Source: Microbulbifer flavimaris
GTDB taxonomy: Bacteria > Pseudomonadota > Gammaproteobacteria > Pseudomonadales > Cellvibrionaceae
Direction of reading: 5' to 3'
Length of the DNA: 64,000 nt
Assembly: GCF_001641755.2 (NCBI RefSeq)
Contig: NZ_LRFG02000005.1
Span: 186,001 to 250,000 of the forward strand
Numbering within the stretch: position 1 is the first letter of the stretch; every line of letters starts with the position of its first letter. The notes below the pieces were generated by a model. That model did no database searches. It worked only from the letters and a program-made list of their open reading frames with translations, and had not been told where the DNA came from. This document shows positions 33,393 through 42,151 of this stretch, one piece after another. The translations under genes were made by a program, and so were the position numbers.

Positions 33393-34748
33393 TCAGAGCC
33401 GCAGGATCTGCCGGTATTGCGCCACTTTTACCTTGAACGGTGTGTGGTCATTCAGGTGGAGCCGCATACAGTCCGCGGCATCCGGCTCCCCGTGCACCAG
33501 CTGGATTCTGGTGCCTTTTTCCAGTTGCGAATCGAGTAACCACTTTGTCAGGTCCTCGTAATCTGCATGGGCCGAGAGTCCGTCCAGCATTTCCACCTGC
33601 GCCCGGCATGGAATGTATTCCCCGTGGATTTTCACCGATCCCGCGCCGGCCAGCATTCTGGCCCCGCGAGTGCCCCCCGCCTGGAAACCGACAAACAGGA
33701 CGGTTGTGCGGTGGTTGGGAAGCAGGCGCTTCAGGTGATGGAGCACCCGGCCACCAGTGGCCATGCCACTGCCGGCAATGATGATGTGGGGATAGGTGAC
33801 TTGTTCCAGCGCTTTCGACTCCTCAACGTCACGGGTGTAGGTGACCAGCCGGCCCATTTCCTGGCACTGCGCCTCGGTGAGTCGGTGCAGCTTTGGGTGG
33901 TGCCGGTAAATATATGAGGCGTCGATGGCCATGGGGCTGTCGAGGAACACCGGCAGTCTGGGAATTTCACCGGCGGCCATGGCGGAGACCAGCATGTGCT
34001 GGATCATCTGCGAGCGGCCTACGGCAAAGCTCGGGATCACCAGCACCCCGCCCTTTGCCACCGCTTCGTTGACGACCCGGTTGAGCTCGCTGCGGACATC
34101 CAGGTCCGGGTGCAGACGGTCACCGTAGGTGGATTCAAGCATGAGCAGATCGAGCGGGGGCAGGGGATCTGGCGGGTACATCACAATGTCGTCGGGCCGA
34201 CCCACGTCACCCGAGAAGCCGACCTGCTTGCCGTCGGCCTGGATAATGGCACTGCCCGCCCCGAGGATATGACCGGCGCCCTGCAGGTGGAAACGGAGGC
34301 CGCCCAGCTGAAACTCCTCCCCAAATGCGAGCGGCTGGAACAATTCGAGACTGTGCTCCGCGGTTTCCCCATCGTAGAGCGGCTGGGGATGCGCGTGTTT
34401 GCCGAGCCGGTGACGGGCGTAGAAGCGCGCGTCTTCCTCCTGGATATGGCCGGCATCGGGCAGGAGGATGGAGCAGAGATCGATCGTGGCCGGGTGGCAG
34501 AAGACCGGTCCCCGGTAGCCCAGCTTGTACAGTCGCGGGATATAACCGGAGTGATCCAGGTGGGCGTGGGTGAGCAGGATGCCATCGATGGATTTGATAT
34601 CGAAGGCCGGTGCCTGCCAGTTGCGTTCCCTCAGCCACTTGTAGCCCTGGTAAAGCCCGCAATCCACCAGCAAGCGGGTGTCGTTGTGTTCGACCAGGAA
34701 TTTGGAGCCGGTGACTGTCTGGGTGGCGCCCAGGAAAATGATGTTCAC
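33393..34748 (-). CDS. beta-CASP metallo-beta-lactamase-fold RNA nuclease
   Basis: A 451-residue protein. The MBL metal site appears as HAHLDHSGYIP (61-70), then GAGHILGAGSAII and SGDVGRPDD. A beta-CASP insert follows with SFAVGRSQMIQHML and FLDSPMAI, and AGSGMATGGRVLHHLK plus GLSAHADY near the end. This is the CPSF73/TTHA0252-like group, typically endo/exoribonucleases in the cytoplasm. It is third in a minus-strand run with a PRPP-synthase homologue and an AMP-phosphorylase-type enzyme, which suggests that its RNA products feed nucleotide salvage. Substrate preference is inferred only. Confidence 0.9.
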   Translation of the reverse strand: MNIIFLGATQTVTGSKFLVEHNDTRLLVDCGLYQGYKWLRERNWQAPAFDIKSIDGILLTHAHLDHSGYIPRLYKLGYRGPVFCHPATIDLCSILLPDAGHIQEEDARFYARHRLGKHAHPQPLYDGETAEHSLELFQPLAFGEEFQLGGLRFHLQGAGHILGAGSAIIQADGKQVGFSGDVGRPDDIVMYPPDPLPPLDLLMLESTYGDRLHPDLDVRSELNRVVNEAVAKGGVLVIPSFAVGRSQMIQHMLVSAMAAGEIPRLPVFLDSPMAIDASYIYRHHPKLHRLTEAQCQEMGRLVTYTRDVEESKALEQVTYPHIIIAGSGMATGGRVLHHLKRLLPNHRTTVLFVGFQAGGTRGARMLAGAGSVKIHGEYIPCRAQVEMLDGLSAHADYEDLTKWLLDSQLEKGTRIQLVHGEPDAADCMRLHLNDHTPFKVKVAQYRQILRL

Positions 34749-34780
34749 TGTTCAGCTTGCCCCTTGTCCCTCGAATTTTT

Positions 34781-35674
34781 TCACGAATTGCTCAGCAGCC
34801 CGGAAATGGCGGGTATCAGGACCGGGCTCAGGTCCAGCGTGTTACCGCGCCCCGGAATACTGTTGCTTGCCAGCAGGTGTCGGACCCCGGCTTGCTCAAG
34901 TTTCGCAAACGCGCCCTCGGCGTAGAGACCGTGCACCGCAAGGCAGTCGACCTGTGAAACACCCGCCTGCCGGAGCCGTGTCACTGCCTCCAGTATCGTA
35001 TGCCCGCTGGAAATGACATCGTCCAGCAGCACCGCTGGATATCCCTGAAATGCACTGAGCTCCGGGAAGGCAATTTCCACCGCCCGGTCTCCCAGTCGGT
35101 GTTTCTCGCCCACGATGACGGGGCTGCCGGTCTGTTTCGCTACGGAGTTGACCCACTGGCGGCTCTCCGCATCCGGCCCCACCAGCAGGCAGGGGCCATC
35201 CTGAGCCGCCACCCAGCCGGCGAGCACCGGGGCTGCACTGACAGCCACGGCGGGAATGGTATAGACCTCTTCCAGTCGATGAATACGGTGAAGATGCGGA
35301 TCGACACAAACGAGCCAGTCGAAATAACGGGAGATCAAGCGGGCGAAACTTGGCGCTGTCACCGCTTCCCCCGGGTGGAATCTGCGATCCTGACGCATGT
35401 AACACAGGTAGGGCGCGACCAGGCCGACTGTCTCTGCTCCGAGCTCACGCAGTGTGTCCGCCAGAAAGAGCAACGCCGGCAGATTCGGGTCCGGGTTGGA
35501 AAGGTCGGCGAGTACGATACATTGTTTTCCCGATACCGGGCTACAGACCCGCAGGTAGCTCTCCCCATCGGGAAAGCGCCGGCGTTGTAATGTTCCCGCT
35601 TCTGCATCCAGCGCCGCACAGAGCGGTCCGAAAAGCGGCAGATCTTCTTCCATGGGGATCAGAATCGTTTTCAC
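34781..35674 (-). CDS. PRPP-synthetase-family ribose-phosphate diphosphokinase
   Basis: A 297-residue protein of the Prs family. FPDGESYLR near 35 and the PRPP-binding loop DDVISSGHT (218-226) are clear, with YMRQDRRFHPGEAV (92-105) as the catalytic Arg/flexible loop and CVDPHLHR for metal binding. The RFHPGEAV form is nearer to archaeal Prs than to the housekeeping bacterial enzyme. The GTG start at 35674 overlaps the stop of the upstream phosphorylase (GTGA). A second, housekeeping prs is expected elsewhere. The context suggests PRPP production from salvaged ribose phosphates, or the reverse reaction. Confidence 0.85.
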   Translation of the reverse strand: MKTILIPMEEDLPLFGPLCAALDAEAGTLQRRRFPDGESYLRVCSPVSGKQCIVLADLSNPDPNLPALLFLADTLRELGAETVGLVAPYLCYMRQDRRFHPGEAVTAPSFARLISRYFDWLVCVDPHLHRIHRLEEVYTIPAVAVSAAPVLAGWVAAQDGPCLLVGPDAESRQWVNSVAKQTGSPVIVGEKHRLGDRAVEIAFPELSAFQGYPAVLLDDVISSGHTILEAVTRLRQAGVSQVDCLAVHGLYAEGAFAKLEQAGVRHLLASNSIPGRGNTLDLSPVLIPAISGLLSNS

Positions 35675-37182
35675 GAGGCGCTCTCTATGTCGAACAGGTC
35701 GCGGTTCTGATGGTAGTAATCCCGCGCATAGGCCAGTTCGCCCGGTGTGTCGGCGAACAGGGTGGCCAGCGGTTGGCCGGGGATAACGCTGTCGCCCACC
35801 TTTACATGCAGTCGCAGCCCGGCGAGGGGCGAGCTGGGTGCGCCCGCAAGCTTGGCCAGTTGCGCGAGCCGCCGGTTGTCCATCGCCCCTAGCTTGCCGG
35901 TGCGCTGGGCGCGCAGGCAGGAATGATGCGGCGCTTCCGCAAGGGGTTTGAGGCCACCCTGGGCGTGGCAGATACGCTGGAACTGCTGCCACGCCTGGCC
36001 TGAGTAAAGTATTTCCCGGGCCCGGGGTATGGTCACATCGAGTGGTTCCCCCGAGTCCATGGCAAGCAGGTTGGCGGCCAGGAACAGTGATCGCTCGGCC
36101 AGGTCGGAGGGGGCCTCGACGGAATTGCGCAGCACCGCAAGCACATCGCGGGCTTCCTCCATCGGGCCGACACCGTAGCCGATGGCCTGGGTGCCATCGG
36201 TGATCACGCAGTGCAGGTGCAGGCCCATGGCGTTTGCCACCTGCCGGAACAGGGCTGCGAGCTCGTCGGCCTCTTCGCGGGAGCGAAGTTTGGCTGTGGG
36301 CCCCACCGGCATGTCGATCAGGATGTGATTGGAGCCGGCCGCGACCTTTTTCGATAGAACCGAAGCCACCAGCTGGCCGGGGCTGTCCAGGTCGAGGGCT
36401 CGCTCGATGCGGATCAGCAGGTCGTCCACGGGGCTCAGGTCCACTTTGCCTCCCGCAGCCAGGCAGGCACCGGTCTGCTCCACCACTCTCTGCAATTGCT
36501 CGAGAGACAAGTCCACTTCGGTCAGCACCTCCATGGTGTCGGCAGTGCCGGCAGGGGAGGTAATGGCGCGGGAAGAGGTTTTGGGGATCATCAGTCCAGC
36601 GGCGCTGGCAATGGAGATGACGATCGGTGTCGTCCGGTTGCCGGGCAGACCGCCGATACAGTGTTTGTCGAACACCCGATCGGCTCCGGTCCAGTGCAGT
36701 TGGTTGCCGCTGTTTACCATGGCGCGAGTCATGGCAGTTACCTCGGCGGCAGTCAGGTGGCCGGCTGCACTGGCGGTCAGGAAACTGGCGATTTCGATAT
36801 CCGAATAAAGCCGACGACCAATGTCGCGAATGATGGTATTGATTTCCAGTGCATTGAGTTCGTGCCCGTAGATCTTCTTGCGCAACGCGCTCAGTGAGCG
36901 CACCAGGGGGGCGTGGCGCACATGGACTCGCTGGCCCTCACTCAGGTCCAGAAAGGCCCAGGCGCTGTCGGAGAAACCGATATGGTCCTCCTCGAGCACT
37001 TCCGGACTCACGATATTGAGGTTGGCGATCAGGCTACGTTCCCCGGCTTGTACCTGCAGGCGCGTGTTGGCGCTGAAACCCTCTGCGCGGCAGATGGCGC
37101 AGTCGCTTCGCATAAATACGATCGGTTCCTCATGGGTGTCGATACCCATCAGGTGGGCGTTGAGTGGGGCGGTATGTCGCAT
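35671..37182 (-). CDS. thymidine-phosphorylase-family protein, AMP-phosphorylase type
   Basis: A 503-residue member of the nucleoside phosphorylase II family. Residues 1-90 form an extra N-terminal domain not present in ordinary thymidine phosphorylase. The phosphate/substrate loop is KHCIGGLPGNRTT (173-185), resembling archaeal AMP phosphorylases (KHxIGGVPGN) rather than the KHSTGG of DeoA. Such enzymes split AMP (or CMP, UMP) with phosphate to ribose 1,5-bisphosphate and base. It is first gene in a run with a PRPP-synthase homologue and a beta-CASP nuclease, divergent from a Usp gene. AMP as substrate is an inference from the motif and length. Confidence 0.85.
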   Translation of the reverse strand: MRHTAPLNAHLMGIDTHEEPIVFMRSDCAICRAEGFSANTRLQVQAGERSLIANLNIVSPEVLEEDHIGFSDSAWAFLDLSEGQRVHVRHAPLVRSLSALRKKIYGHELNALEINTIIRDIGRRLYSDIEIASFLTASAAGHLTAAEVTAMTRAMVNSGNQLHWTGADRVFDKHCIGGLPGNRTTPIVISIASAAGLMIPKTSSRAITSPAGTADTMEVLTEVDLSLEQLQRVVEQTGACLAAGGKVDLSPVDDLLIRIERALDLDSPGQLVASVLSKKVAAGSNHILIDMPVGPTAKLRSREEADELAALFRQVANAMGLHLHCVITDGTQAIGYGVGPMEEARDVLAVLRNSVEAPSDLAERSLFLAANLLAMDSGEPLDVTIPRAREILYSGQAWQQFQRICHAQGGLKPLAEAPHHSCLRAQRTGKLGAMDNRRLAQLAKLAGAPSSPLAGLRLHVKVGDSVIPGQPLATLFADTPGELAYARDYYHQNRDLFDIESAS

Positions 37183-37347
37183 GGATTGTTATTTGCCCGC
37201 AGAGTGTCTGTTCACGATGAATCTGGCGCCAATTCAGTATCTTCGTAGCACGCGGCCTTTCATAATGAGTAGTGGCCAGAGTCCTGGTGCGCACCCGGCT
37301 ATTTCAAGGAGCGCCGGGCATATAAGAAACAGGAGTTAAAAAAGCAT

Positions 37348-38283
37348 ATGCAGAACTTCCGCAAAATACTCTTTGTCAGTCACGGCACTGTCGACGAAAG
37401 CGACGGATTGATGCAGGCGCTGGCGGTAGCCCGTGTCAGTGGCGCAACGTTGACGATTATGGTTGTGTGTCCGCTCCTGCCGGAGGGGTTCACGGAATAT
37501 GAGGGCGCTTATACCGATGGGCTGATCGCCCGGGCGGGGCAGTCGCTGAAAAAATCCCGTGAGTTGCTGAAGGTAGACGAAGGCCAGGTTCCGGCTGAAA
37601 TTGAGGTGGATGAGGGCAATAATCCCGCCGAGAGAATCATCCGGCGGGTACTGCAAGAAGACTTTGACCTGGTCGTGAAAAACGTCGAGGGACGTACCCA
37701 GCGCAAGGGCTTCAAAGCCATGGATATGGAGTTGCTGCGTAAGTGTCCCTGTCCTGTCTGGCTCAGTCGGCGCATCGAGCATCCCCGCGAGGAAGTGCAG
37801 GTGGTTGTGGCAGTTGATCCTGAATACGAGCAGCCTTCAGCGTACGACCTCGCTATTCGCTTGTTGCGCCTCTCACGTGGGCTGGCAGACAGCTGCAGCG
37901 GAACTCTGCATGTCGTGTCCTGCTGGGATTACGATGTGGATGAATACCTGCGCCACAATTATCCCATCAATATTTCGGATGAAGAGCTGGATCGTGCGCT
38001 GGAGAAAGCAGGTTCAAAGCACCGCAGTAAACTGGATGCCTTGATTCACGCAGCCGGCATTGAGGGACCGATTGAGATACACCATGCCATCGCGCGACCG
38101 GACTCATTCATTCCTTTGCTGATCGAGGAGAAGCAGCTGGATATCCTGGTGATGGGGACACTGGCCCGCACAGGCATTCCGGGTTTTATCATGGGCAACA
38201 CGGCCGAGAATATCCTGCAGCGGATTTCCTGTTCGCTGTTGGCCCTCAAGCCCAGCGATTACAAATCACCAGTGAACGTATGA
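37348..38283 (+). CDS. tandem universal stress protein (UspE-like)
   Basis: A 311-residue protein of two fused Usp domains, about 1-150 and 151-311. The second contains GTLARTGIPGFIMGNTAENIL, the nucleotide-binding loop with the GNTAE ending typical of UspE. The first is more divergent and lacks that loop. Usp proteins bind ATP or other nucleotides and promote survival in starvation or low-oxygen states. GGAG lies upstream of ATG 37348. It is divergent (165 bases) from the AMP-phosphorylase/PRPP/nuclease run. A perfect terminator follows. Confidence 0.92.
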   Translation: MQNFRKILFVSHGTVDESDGLMQALAVARVSGATLTIMVVCPLLPEGFTEYEGAYTDGLIARAGQSLKKSRELLKVDEGQVPAEIEVDEGNNPAERIIRRVLQEDFDLVVKNVEGRTQRKGFKAMDMELLRKCPCPVWLSRRIEHPREEVQVVVAVDPEYEQPSAYDLAIRLLRLSRGLADSCSGTLHVVSCWDYDVDEYLRHNYPINISDEELDRALEKAGSKHRSKLDALIHAAGIEGPIEIHHAIARPDSFIPLLIEEKQLDILVMGTLARTGIPGFIMGNTAENILQRISCSLLALKPSDYKSPVNV

Positions 38284-38308
38284 ATAAAGAGAGTGCCACC
38301 GTACTGGC

Positions 38309-38339
38309 AAAAAAACGGGCCCGCTTGGGCCCGTTTTTT
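38309..38339. terminator. rho-independent terminator between usp and DUF885 genes
   Basis: AAAAAA, then CGGGCCC-GCTT-GGGCCCG, then TTTTTT. The seven-pair GC stem with A- and T-runs on both sides can serve both convergent genes. Confidence 0.92.
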
Positions 38340-38359
38340 CGTGGGGTTGAAGCCTGCGC

Positions 38360-40261
38360 TTATTGCTGGGCTTTCACTTCCGCAACCCACTCGTCCACCA
38401 GTTGCTCCAGTACGTCCAGCGGCACAGCGCCGTTGGCGAGCACGACATCGTGGAATTCACGGATGTCGAACTGGTCGCCGAGGGCTTCCTTGGCCTTCTC
38501 CCGCAGTTCGACAATCTTCAGCATGCCCACCTTGTAGGCAGTGGCCTGGCCAGGCATGACGATGTAGCGCTCGATGGCTTTGACCTGGTCACCCTCCGGG
38601 TTGGGGGTGTTTTCACCCAGGTACTCGATCGCTTCTTCGCGGGTCCACTTCTTGCTGTGCAGTCCGGTGTCTACCACCAGCCGCGCCGCGCGCCAGAGTT
38701 CCATCGCCAGGCGACCGAAATCTGAGTAGGGGTCCTCGTACAGACCGATCTCTTTCGGCACCAGCTCGGAGTAGAGACCCCAGCCCTCGGTGTAGGCGGT
38801 GTAGCTGCCGAACTTGCGGAACTTCGGAATGTCCTCCAGCTCCTGGGCGATGGACAGCTGCATATGATGCCCCGGCACACCCTCGTGGTAGGCCAGTGCC
38901 TCCATCTGGTAGGTGGGCATATCGTTCATGTTATAGAGGTTGGCGTAGTAGATACCGGGGCGGGAACCATCTGGTGCCGGGCGCTGGTAGAACGCCTTGC
39001 CGGCGGATTTCTCGCGGAACGGCTCTACCGCCTTTACGGTGAGCTCGGCTTTCGGCTTGGTGATGAACAGTTCGTCCAGGCGCTCCTTCATGTTGTCGAT
39101 CAAAGCCGTCGCTTCTTTCAGGTAGCGCTCCTTACCCTCTTCCGTGTTGGGGTAATAGAACTGCTCATCGGTGCGCATGAATTCGAAGAATTCCTGCAGT
39201 GAGCCCTCGAAGCCGACCTGCTTCATGATCCCGCGCATTTCACCGTGAATACGCTCCACTTCCTCAAGACCTGTCTTGTGGATCTCGTCGGCAGTCATAT
39301 CCGTGGTGGTATAAACATTTAGGCGGTGGGCATAGTAGTCGTCACCTTCGGGGAATTTCCACGCACCGTCATCGGTGGTGGCTTTCTTCTCCAGCTCGCC
39401 GAGGTAGGTGATGAGTTCCTGGTAAGCAGGCTGGACGCTCTCCAGCATGGCAGTCTTGGCTTGCTCGACCAGGGCCTGTTTCTGCTCGTCGCTGATCTCC
39501 AGTTTTTCCACCTTGCCCTTGAAGTCTTCGAGCAGGGTACTGTCCTCACCATCGGTATAGGGGGCGCCGGTGATCAGGTTCTTGCCGTCGCTGATGACGT
39601 AGGGAAAGACGAACTTGGGCGGAATAATGCCGGCCTCGGCGCGGTCCTTCAGGTTGACGATCAGCTGGTCAAAATGCGCCGGCAGCGCGTTGAGACGGGC
39701 AATGTAGGCCTCGGCATCCTCGACACTGTCAATGCGGTGCTGGTTGATGAGTAGTGAGGCCACGCTGGTGTGCTCGGCGTACATCTGGTTGACGGGGTAG
39801 GTATGCAACCGCCACTTGAAGCCCTCGATGTCCTGCTCTTTGTTGCGGATGGCCAGCTTCAGGCTCAGCGCAGTGGACTCATCCAACTGGCTCGCGTCGA
39901 TCTCTTTCAGTTCCGACAGCTGGCGCTTGACGATTTCATGGGTTTCCTCCTCGAATTCCGGCGAGAGGTTGTCCCACTTATCGTAATCCTCTTTCATGCC
40001 GAGGAAGGTTTTGAACACCGGGCTGCGGTCGAGCAGCTCCTGGAAGTGCTCCTCAAACAGCTGGTTGGCCTTGGCTACCATCTCCGGGTTGGCGGAGGCG
40101 TCCTCAGCCGGCTTGGCTGCAGCGGCGTCTGCGCTCTCCGTCGTGGTCTCTGCGGTGATCTCGGTGTCCTGGCTCGCAGCCGGCTTTTCTTCGGTGCGGT
40201 CGCAGCCTGTCATTACCAGCGCGCTTATGGCCGCGGCAATCAGGGTTTTGTTGAGGTGCAT
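38360..40261 (-). CDS. DUF885-family metallopeptidase-like lipoprotein 1
   Basis: A 633-residue lipoprotein. The leader MHLNKTLIAAAISALVMTGC has a lipobox Cys at 20 and is followed by an acidic/Ala linker. The DUF885 signature YHEGVPGHHMQL (HExxPGHH) and the later AYTEGWGLYSE (Glu) mark the putative zinc site. HKTGLEEVERIHGEM is another family block. DUF885 proteins are predicted gluzincin-type peptidases anchored in the periplasm. ATG 40261 is chosen over an in-frame ATG three codons earlier because of spacing to GGGA. Two other DUF885 lipoproteins are in the window. Confidence 0.9.
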   Translation of the reverse strand: MHLNKTLIAAAISALVMTGCDRTEEKPAASQDTEITAETTTESADAAAAKPAEDASANPEMVAKANQLFEEHFQELLDRSPVFKTFLGMKEDYDKWDNLSPEFEEETHEIVKRQLSELKEIDASQLDESTALSLKLAIRNKEQDIEGFKWRLHTYPVNQMYAEHTSVASLLINQHRIDSVEDAEAYIARLNALPAHFDQLIVNLKDRAEAGIIPPKFVFPYVISDGKNLITGAPYTDGEDSTLLEDFKGKVEKLEISDEQKQALVEQAKTAMLESVQPAYQELITYLGELEKKATTDDGAWKFPEGDDYYAHRLNVYTTTDMTADEIHKTGLEEVERIHGEMRGIMKQVGFEGSLQEFFEFMRTDEQFYYPNTEEGKERYLKEATALIDNMKERLDELFITKPKAELTVKAVEPFREKSAGKAFYQRPAPDGSRPGIYYANLYNMNDMPTYQMEALAYHEGVPGHHMQLSIAQELEDIPKFRKFGSYTAYTEGWGLYSELVPKEIGLYEDPYSDFGRLAMELWRAARLVVDTGLHSKKWTREEAIEYLGENTPNPEGDQVKAIERYIVMPGQATAYKVGMLKIVELREKAKEALGDQFDIREFHDVVLANGAVPLDVLEQLVDEWVAEVKAQQ

Positions 40262-40334
40262 GTCTGGCATTCCCGTCTGGTTGAAATCTTCATGGGGTGG
40301 GGATGCGCCACCGTAAGCCCGGTGGCTCTAAAGC

Positions 40335-40360
40335 AAAAAGCGGGCCTGAAGCCCGCCTTT
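40335..40360 (-). terminator. terminator after sodB
   Basis: On the minus strand, GCGGGC-TTCAG-GCCCGC is followed by TTTTTGC. It lies 14 bases past the sodB stop and separates it from the DUF885 gene downstream. Confidence 0.8.
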
Positions 40361-40373
40361 CAGATCACAGGGA

Positions 40374-40955
40374 TCAGGAGAAGTTCTGGTTCACGAAGTC
40401 CCAGTTAACCAGCTTCCAGAACGCTTCCATGTACTTGGGGCGAGCGTTGCGGTAGTCGATGTAGTAGGCATGCTCCCACACATCGCAGGTCAGCAGGGGG
40501 GTCTGGTCACTCTCGGTCACCGGAGTAGCGGCGTTGGAGGTGTTCACGATGGCCACGGAGCCGTCGCTTTTCTTGACCAGCCAGGTCCAGCCGGAACCAA
40601 AGTTGTTCACAGCGCTGTTGGTGAACTCTTCCTTGAACTTGTCGAAGGAGCCGAAAGCCTTGTTGATGGCGTCTTCAATGGCGCCAGAGGGAGCGCCGCC
40701 ACCGTTCGGGCTCAGGCAGTTCCAGTAAAAGGTGTGGTTCCAGACCTGGGCGGCGTTGTTGAACACACCGCCGGAAGAGGACTTGATCACTTCTTCCAGG
40801 GTCTTGTCGGCATCAGCGGTGCCTTCCAGCAGGCCGTTCAGCTTGTCGACATAGGTCTTGTGGTGTTTTCCGTAGTGATACTCCAGGGTCTCCTGGGAAA
40901 TATGCGGTTCCAGTGCGTCCATCGCGTAGGGGAGTTCGGGGAGAACGTGAGCCAT
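40374..40955 (-). CDS. sodB: iron-type superoxide dismutase
   Basis: A 193-residue cytoplasmic SOD that converts superoxide to oxygen and peroxide. Metal ligands are His27 (EYHYGKHHKTY), His74 (WNHTFYW), Asp158 and His162 (DVWEHAYYID). NNAAQVWNHTFYWNCLSPNGGG, with Gln at the active-site position before the WNH, is characteristic of the Fe form rather than Mn. Length is typical. No signal peptide. Its own terminator lies 14 bases beyond the stop, suggesting a single-gene transcript. Confidence 0.97.
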   Translation of the reverse strand: MAHVLPELPYAMDALEPHISQETLEYHYGKHHKTYVDKLNGLLEGTADADKTLEEVIKSSSGGVFNNAAQVWNHTFYWNCLSPNGGGAPSGAIEDAINKAFGSFDKFKEEFTNSAVNNFGSGWTWLVKKSDGSVAIVNTSNAATPVTESDQTPLLTCDVWEHAYYIDYRNARPKYMEAFWKLVNWDFVNQNFS

Positions 40956-41227
40956 GCTGTCTTCCTTCTTCTGTCTGATTGGTCTGGATTTGTCAGTCTG
41001 GCCATTCTACACACGGCGTGTGGCAGAATTAAGCCGGCGCACAAACTGCGCGCTTGTCCCCTCTATTGGGGGCGGATTTTCCAAAGGCAAGAGGGGAGTG
41101 GAATCTTATCTCGGAGGCGGTTACTTTTTCGTCAATTTTTGGTATAACTTGCCGCTGAATTCCACCAATCTACGTTCCCTCGGAGACTTCGGATCCCCAG
41201 GGGCGTGACTATCAGGTACGAGTCTGT

Positions 41228-41974
41228 ATGCAACGCAAAGAGCCGACTATCGGAGGTGGCGGTGCGCCGTCCATCGAGCCGCAACTGGACAACAAGCCCA
41301 TCGGCGGCGGCCCGCAGCGGCCGGCCCCGGCACCGCTGGATCCGGATGAGAGCCGCGGTGGCATCTCAATCGTAGGTGTGGTTGCCCTGATCCTGGCCCT
41401 GGCGGGCCTGGGCGCCTCCGGCTTTCTCTATAACCAGTGGCAGTTGAGCCGCGCGGCGCTGAATGACGCTGAGGATCGCATCGTTGAGCTGGAGAAGCGC
41501 TTCGAGATGTCCGACGAGGAGTCTACGGCTTCCGTCGAGGTTCTGAATGCCAAGGTCAAGGAGAACGCTTCCGAGATCCGCAAGCTCTGGGGGGTTTCCT
41601 ACGACACCAACCGCAAGAGTATCGCTGCCAACAAGAGTGCGGCGGCTGCGGCCAAGAAAGAAGTGGCTGCCCTGTCCAGCAAGGTCAATGGGCTCAGCGC
41701 CAGCGTGAAGAAGATCTCCGCAGTTGAGACTGCTCTGGCCGAGCTGCGCAAGGACAACACGTCCAGCAAGCGGCAAATGACCGACAAGCTCACCAGCCTT
41801 GAGCGTCAGCTGTCTTCCGTGCGCAGTGACCTGACAGCCCGTGTCGGTGCCAATGAAGAGGCCGTGCAGTCCATCGACGCGTATCGCCGCTCGGTGAACA
41901 AGGACCTGGTGCAGCTGCGTGACGCCGTGCGCTCGCTGCAGTCCGGTGGCAGCAACACCGCCTCCTCCCTCTAA
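41228..41974 (+). CDS. single-pass membrane protein with long coiled coil, function unknown
   Basis: A 248-residue protein. Residues 1-43 are Gly/Pro-rich and cytoplasmic-looking; one helix, about 46-68 (ISIVGVVALILALAGLGASGFLY), crosses the membrane. About 75-240 form heptad-like helices with repeated Leu/Val/Lys/Glu and an Ala/Lys-rich segment, so the C terminus is a periplasmic coiled-coil rod. No enzyme motif is present. It may be a scaffold or tether in the envelope. It lies just upstream of the fumarase gene, separated by a GC-rich hairpin. Homologues exist in related bacteria as hypothetical proteins, I believe, but none with a known role. Confidence 0.75.
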   Translation: MQRKEPTIGGGGAPSIEPQLDNKPIGGGPQRPAPAPLDPDESRGGISIVGVVALILALAGLGASGFLYNQWQLSRAALNDAEDRIVELEKRFEMSDEESTASVEVLNAKVKENASEIRKLWGVSYDTNRKSIAANKSAAAAAKKEVAALSSKVNGLSASVKKISAVETALAELRKDNTSSKRQMTDKLTSLERQLSSVRSDLTARVGANEEAVQSIDAYRRSVNKDLVQLRDAVRSLQSGGSNTASSL

Positions 41975-41988
41975 GTTTGCCTTCCGGG

Positions 41989-42011
41989 GCCGGGCGGATA
42001 CTCCGCCCGGC
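41989..42011 (+). other. GC-rich hairpin between coiled-coil gene and fumarase
   Basis: GCCGGGCGGA-TAC-TCCGCCCGGC forms a ten-pair stem 14 bases after the stop of the coiled-coil gene. There is no T-run (CTCTCTCCC follows), so it may attenuate or protect RNA rather than fully terminate. Confidence 0.5.
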
Positions 42012-42151
42012 TCTCTCCCAGTTTCCCCCGCACTCTTTACGACCAGTCAGTCCAAGCACACCGGGAACCCCATTACCCCAGGGGACGTGGGGCCATTTGC
42101 CCTCCATTTCGTGTAAAATCGCCCGCCTCGAGACGTTAACCGGAGCCGGCT

